Shown one piece after another: positions 5,243 to 6,689 of a stretch of DNA of 6,689 bases (positions are counted from its first letter, which is position 1; each line of letters begins with the position of its first letter). The stretch lies in the NCBI GenBank assembly GCA_964558445.1, contig CAZLEA010000068.1, positions 1 through 6,689 on the forward strand. Direction: 5' to 3'. Below the pieces are notes generated by a model. That model was not told where the DNA came from and ran no database searches. It was given only the letters and a program-made list of their open reading frames with translations. A program made the translations under genes and the position numbers. The stretch comes from CAYXVJ01 sp964558445. GTDB taxonomy: Bacteria > Bacillota > Clostridia > Saccharofermentanales > Fastidiosipilaceae.

Positions 5243-6226
5243 ATGTCCGGAACCAAACGACTAACGGGAATTATGGGCAGGATGTTACTGCTCTTGGTCC
5301 TCGTCTCTATCTTGTCCTATGTTCTGATTGTCATGGCGCCTATCGATCCGCTTACAGCCTATGTAGGGACCGAATCGACGCTGTCTGAGGCGGCGCGAGA
5401 AGAGATTGCCGAGTACTGGGGGCTAAACGACTCTCTGCCGAGGCGCTATCTGACATGGGCCAAGAACGTACTGCAAGGGGACATGGGCATGTCCATCACC
5501 TACAAGAAGCCGGTTCTGACGGTGATCCGCGAGCGCTTCTCCTACTCTGTCGTCTTGATGATGTTGGCCTGGGGCTTCTCCGGGCTACTCGGCTACGCTG
5601 CGGGGATCCTCGCCGGTGTGCGAAGAGGCGGCATCTTCGACAAGGCGATCAAGCTCTTCTGTGTTGTTCTGCAGTCGGCGCCTACCTATTGGTTGGGGCT
5701 GTTGATGCTAAGTCTCTTCGCCGTCAATCTAGGCTGGTTCCCCTTCGGTATGGCGATCCCTGCCGGTAAGCTTGCAGCGGAAGTGACGCTTGGCGATCGA
5801 CTCCATCATCTGATGTTGCCGCTCATAACGCTTACGCTTGTCAGTATTGGTCGAATCACCCTCTACACCCGCCAGAAGGTGGTTGAGATCCTGGACAGCG
5901 ATTATATCTTGTTCGCGAGGGCTAGGGGGGAGACCGACTGGCAGATTACTAGGCGTCATGTTCTGCGCAACACGGCGCTGCCTGCGGTCACGCTGCAATT
6001 CGCCTCGTTTAGCGAGCTGTTCGGGGGTATGGCTCTGGCCGAGACGGTGTTCTCCTACCCCGGCATCGGGACGGCTACGACGGCGGCTGCTCTAAACGGC
6101 GATGTGCCTCTGCTCCTGGGCATCACGCTGATCAGCGCCCTGTTTGTCTTCGCGGGTAATCTCATCGCCAACATCTTGTACGGTGTGGTGGATCCGCGTC
6201 TCAGAGAGGGGGCGGACTATGTTTGA
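5243..6226 (+). CDS. ABC transporter permease, DppB/NikB type
   Basis: This 327-residue inner-membrane subunit forms half of the importer channel. It begins with a transmembrane helix (about residues 13-32), then an extracytoplasmic segment with the family pattern EYWGLNDSLPRRYLTW and LQGDMGMSI. Further helices lie near 97-122, 132-160, 190-210, 250-275 and 285-312. The EAA loop that docks on the ATPase is seen as FARARGETDWQITRRHVLRN (224-243) followed by TALP. The chain ends VVDPRLREG, the usual DppB C-terminus, so it is full length. The start at 5243 has AAGGA (5229-5233) nine nt upstream. It follows the binding-protein gene by 28 nt and overlaps the next permease by eight bases, so all three are one operon. 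Confidence 0.92.
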   Translation: MSGTKRLTGIMGRMLLLLVLVSILSYVLIVMAPIDPLTAYVGTESTLSEAAREEIAEYWGLNDSLPRRYLTWAKNVLQGDMGMSITYKKPVLTVIRERFSYSVVLMMLAWGFSGLLGYAAGILAGVRRGGIFDKAIKLFCVVLQSAPTYWLGLLMLSLFAVNLGWFPFGMAIPAGKLAAEVTLGDRLHHLMLPLITLTLVSIGRITLYTRQKVVEILDSDYILFARARGETDWQITRRHVLRNTALPAVTLQFASFSELFGGMALAETVFSYPGIGTATTAAALNGDVPLLLGITLISALFVFAGNLIANILYGVVDPRLREGADYV

Positions 6227-6689
6227 GAATCGTGTCACAAGCGTGCGAAGGACCCGAATCAATGTCAGGAGCCAGATTATCATCTACACCGGTATAGCGG
6301 CAGTCTATCTGCTCGCTGTTCTGATCTGGGGCAAGTTGATGCCCGAGAGCGCTTATGCGGTGCGCTATGCCGATAAGTTCTTGGCGCCGAGTCTGAGCCA
6401 TCCCTTCGGCACCGATTACATGGGGCGAGATATGTTCTATCGCTCGATTCGAGGGCTGTCCAATAGCCTCATCATTGGTCTGGCGGCCTCGCTGATCAGC
6501 TCGGTGATCGCTCTGGTGTTTGGCATCTCATCGGCAATCGTCGGTGGTAAATACGACAAGTTTATCCTGTTCTTAGTGGACAGTTGCATGGGGCTGCCTC
6601 ATCTGGTGCTCTTGATCTTGATCTCGGTCCTCTTGGGTCGAGGGGAGAGAGGCGTGCTCTTGGCTGTCGCCTTGACCCATTGGCCGGAG
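6219..6689 (+). CDS. ABC transporter permease, DppC/NikC type (partial at window end)
   Basis: The second channel subunit is seen for 157 codons and remains open at the window end; the family is usually near 280-300 residues. A short basic cytoplasmic N-terminus precedes helix 1 (about 20-40). Next comes the DppC hallmark PFGTDYMGRDMFYRSIRG (62-79), then helices near 81-107 and 112-137. The segment MGLPHLVLLILISVLLGRG, followed by VALTHWPE, differs from the usual FPxLLLA version of DppC and fits a distinct subgroup. The EAA loop lies beyond the window. The ATG overlaps the upstream permease stop (ATGTTTGA, 6219-6226), and GAGGGGG (6205-6211) is the SD, so translation is probably coupled. Genes for the ATPases would be expected next. 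Confidence 0.9.
   Translation, partial: MFENRVTSVRRTRINVRSQIIIYTGIAAVYLLAVLIWGKLMPESAYAVRYADKFLAPSLSHPFGTDYMGRDMFYRSIRGLSNSLIIGLAASLISSVIALVFGISSAIVGGKYDKFILFLVDSCMGLPHLVLLILISVLLGRGERGVLLAVALTHWPE

Noticed and set aside
1..6689. Mobile element, CRISPR array, tRNA or rRNA
   Set aside because: I saw no transposase or integrase motifs, no regularly spaced repeats, and no cloverleaf or rRNA-like sequence on either strand.

Overview
The window reads as a low-to-mid GC Gram-positive anaerobe, most likely class Clostridia. The clues are purine-rich Shine-Dalgarno (SD) sites, two lipobox lipoproteins, a DUF3842 protein (a family I know mainly from Clostridia and relatives), a small DUF898 membrane protein and U-tailed intrinsic terminators. 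The species cannot be named from this stretch. I see no mobile element, CRISPR array, tRNA or rRNA.

Layout. Positions 1-108 hold the last 35 codons of an integral membrane protein that looks like a cation:proton antiporter. After a gap with an extended -10 promoter and a small hairpin come two forward genes about 20 nt apart: a Gfo/Idh/MocA-family NAD(P)-dependent oxidoreductase (245-1405) and a DUF898 two-repeat membrane protein (about 1426-1740). A strong hairpin (1789-1830) separates them from two reverse-strand genes: an uncharacterised acidic lipoprotein (1867-2604) and a DUF3842 protein (2825-3268). A 311-nt gap then holds a promoter-like site, a 10-bp palindrome, two intrinsic terminators and other hairpins. 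It leads into a forward ABC importer operon: a family 5 solute-binding lipoprotein (3580-5214), a DppB/NikB-type permease (5243-6226) and a DppC/NikC-type permease (6219 onward, cut by the window end). The ATPase genes are not in view.

How the genes work together. The importer captures a solute outside the membrane and passes it through the two permeases. Family 5 importers carry peptides, nickel or metal chelates, or sugars. A His-rich tail (HPHGHG) on the binding protein hints at a metal or metal complex, but this is inference. The DUF3842 gene is divergent from the importer and shares its upstream region, so the two could be co-controlled. The most interesting parts are the structured, terminator-containing importer leader, the DUF3842/importer pairing, and the exact 50-residue internal duplication in the DUF898 protein. 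No clearly new system is proven here.
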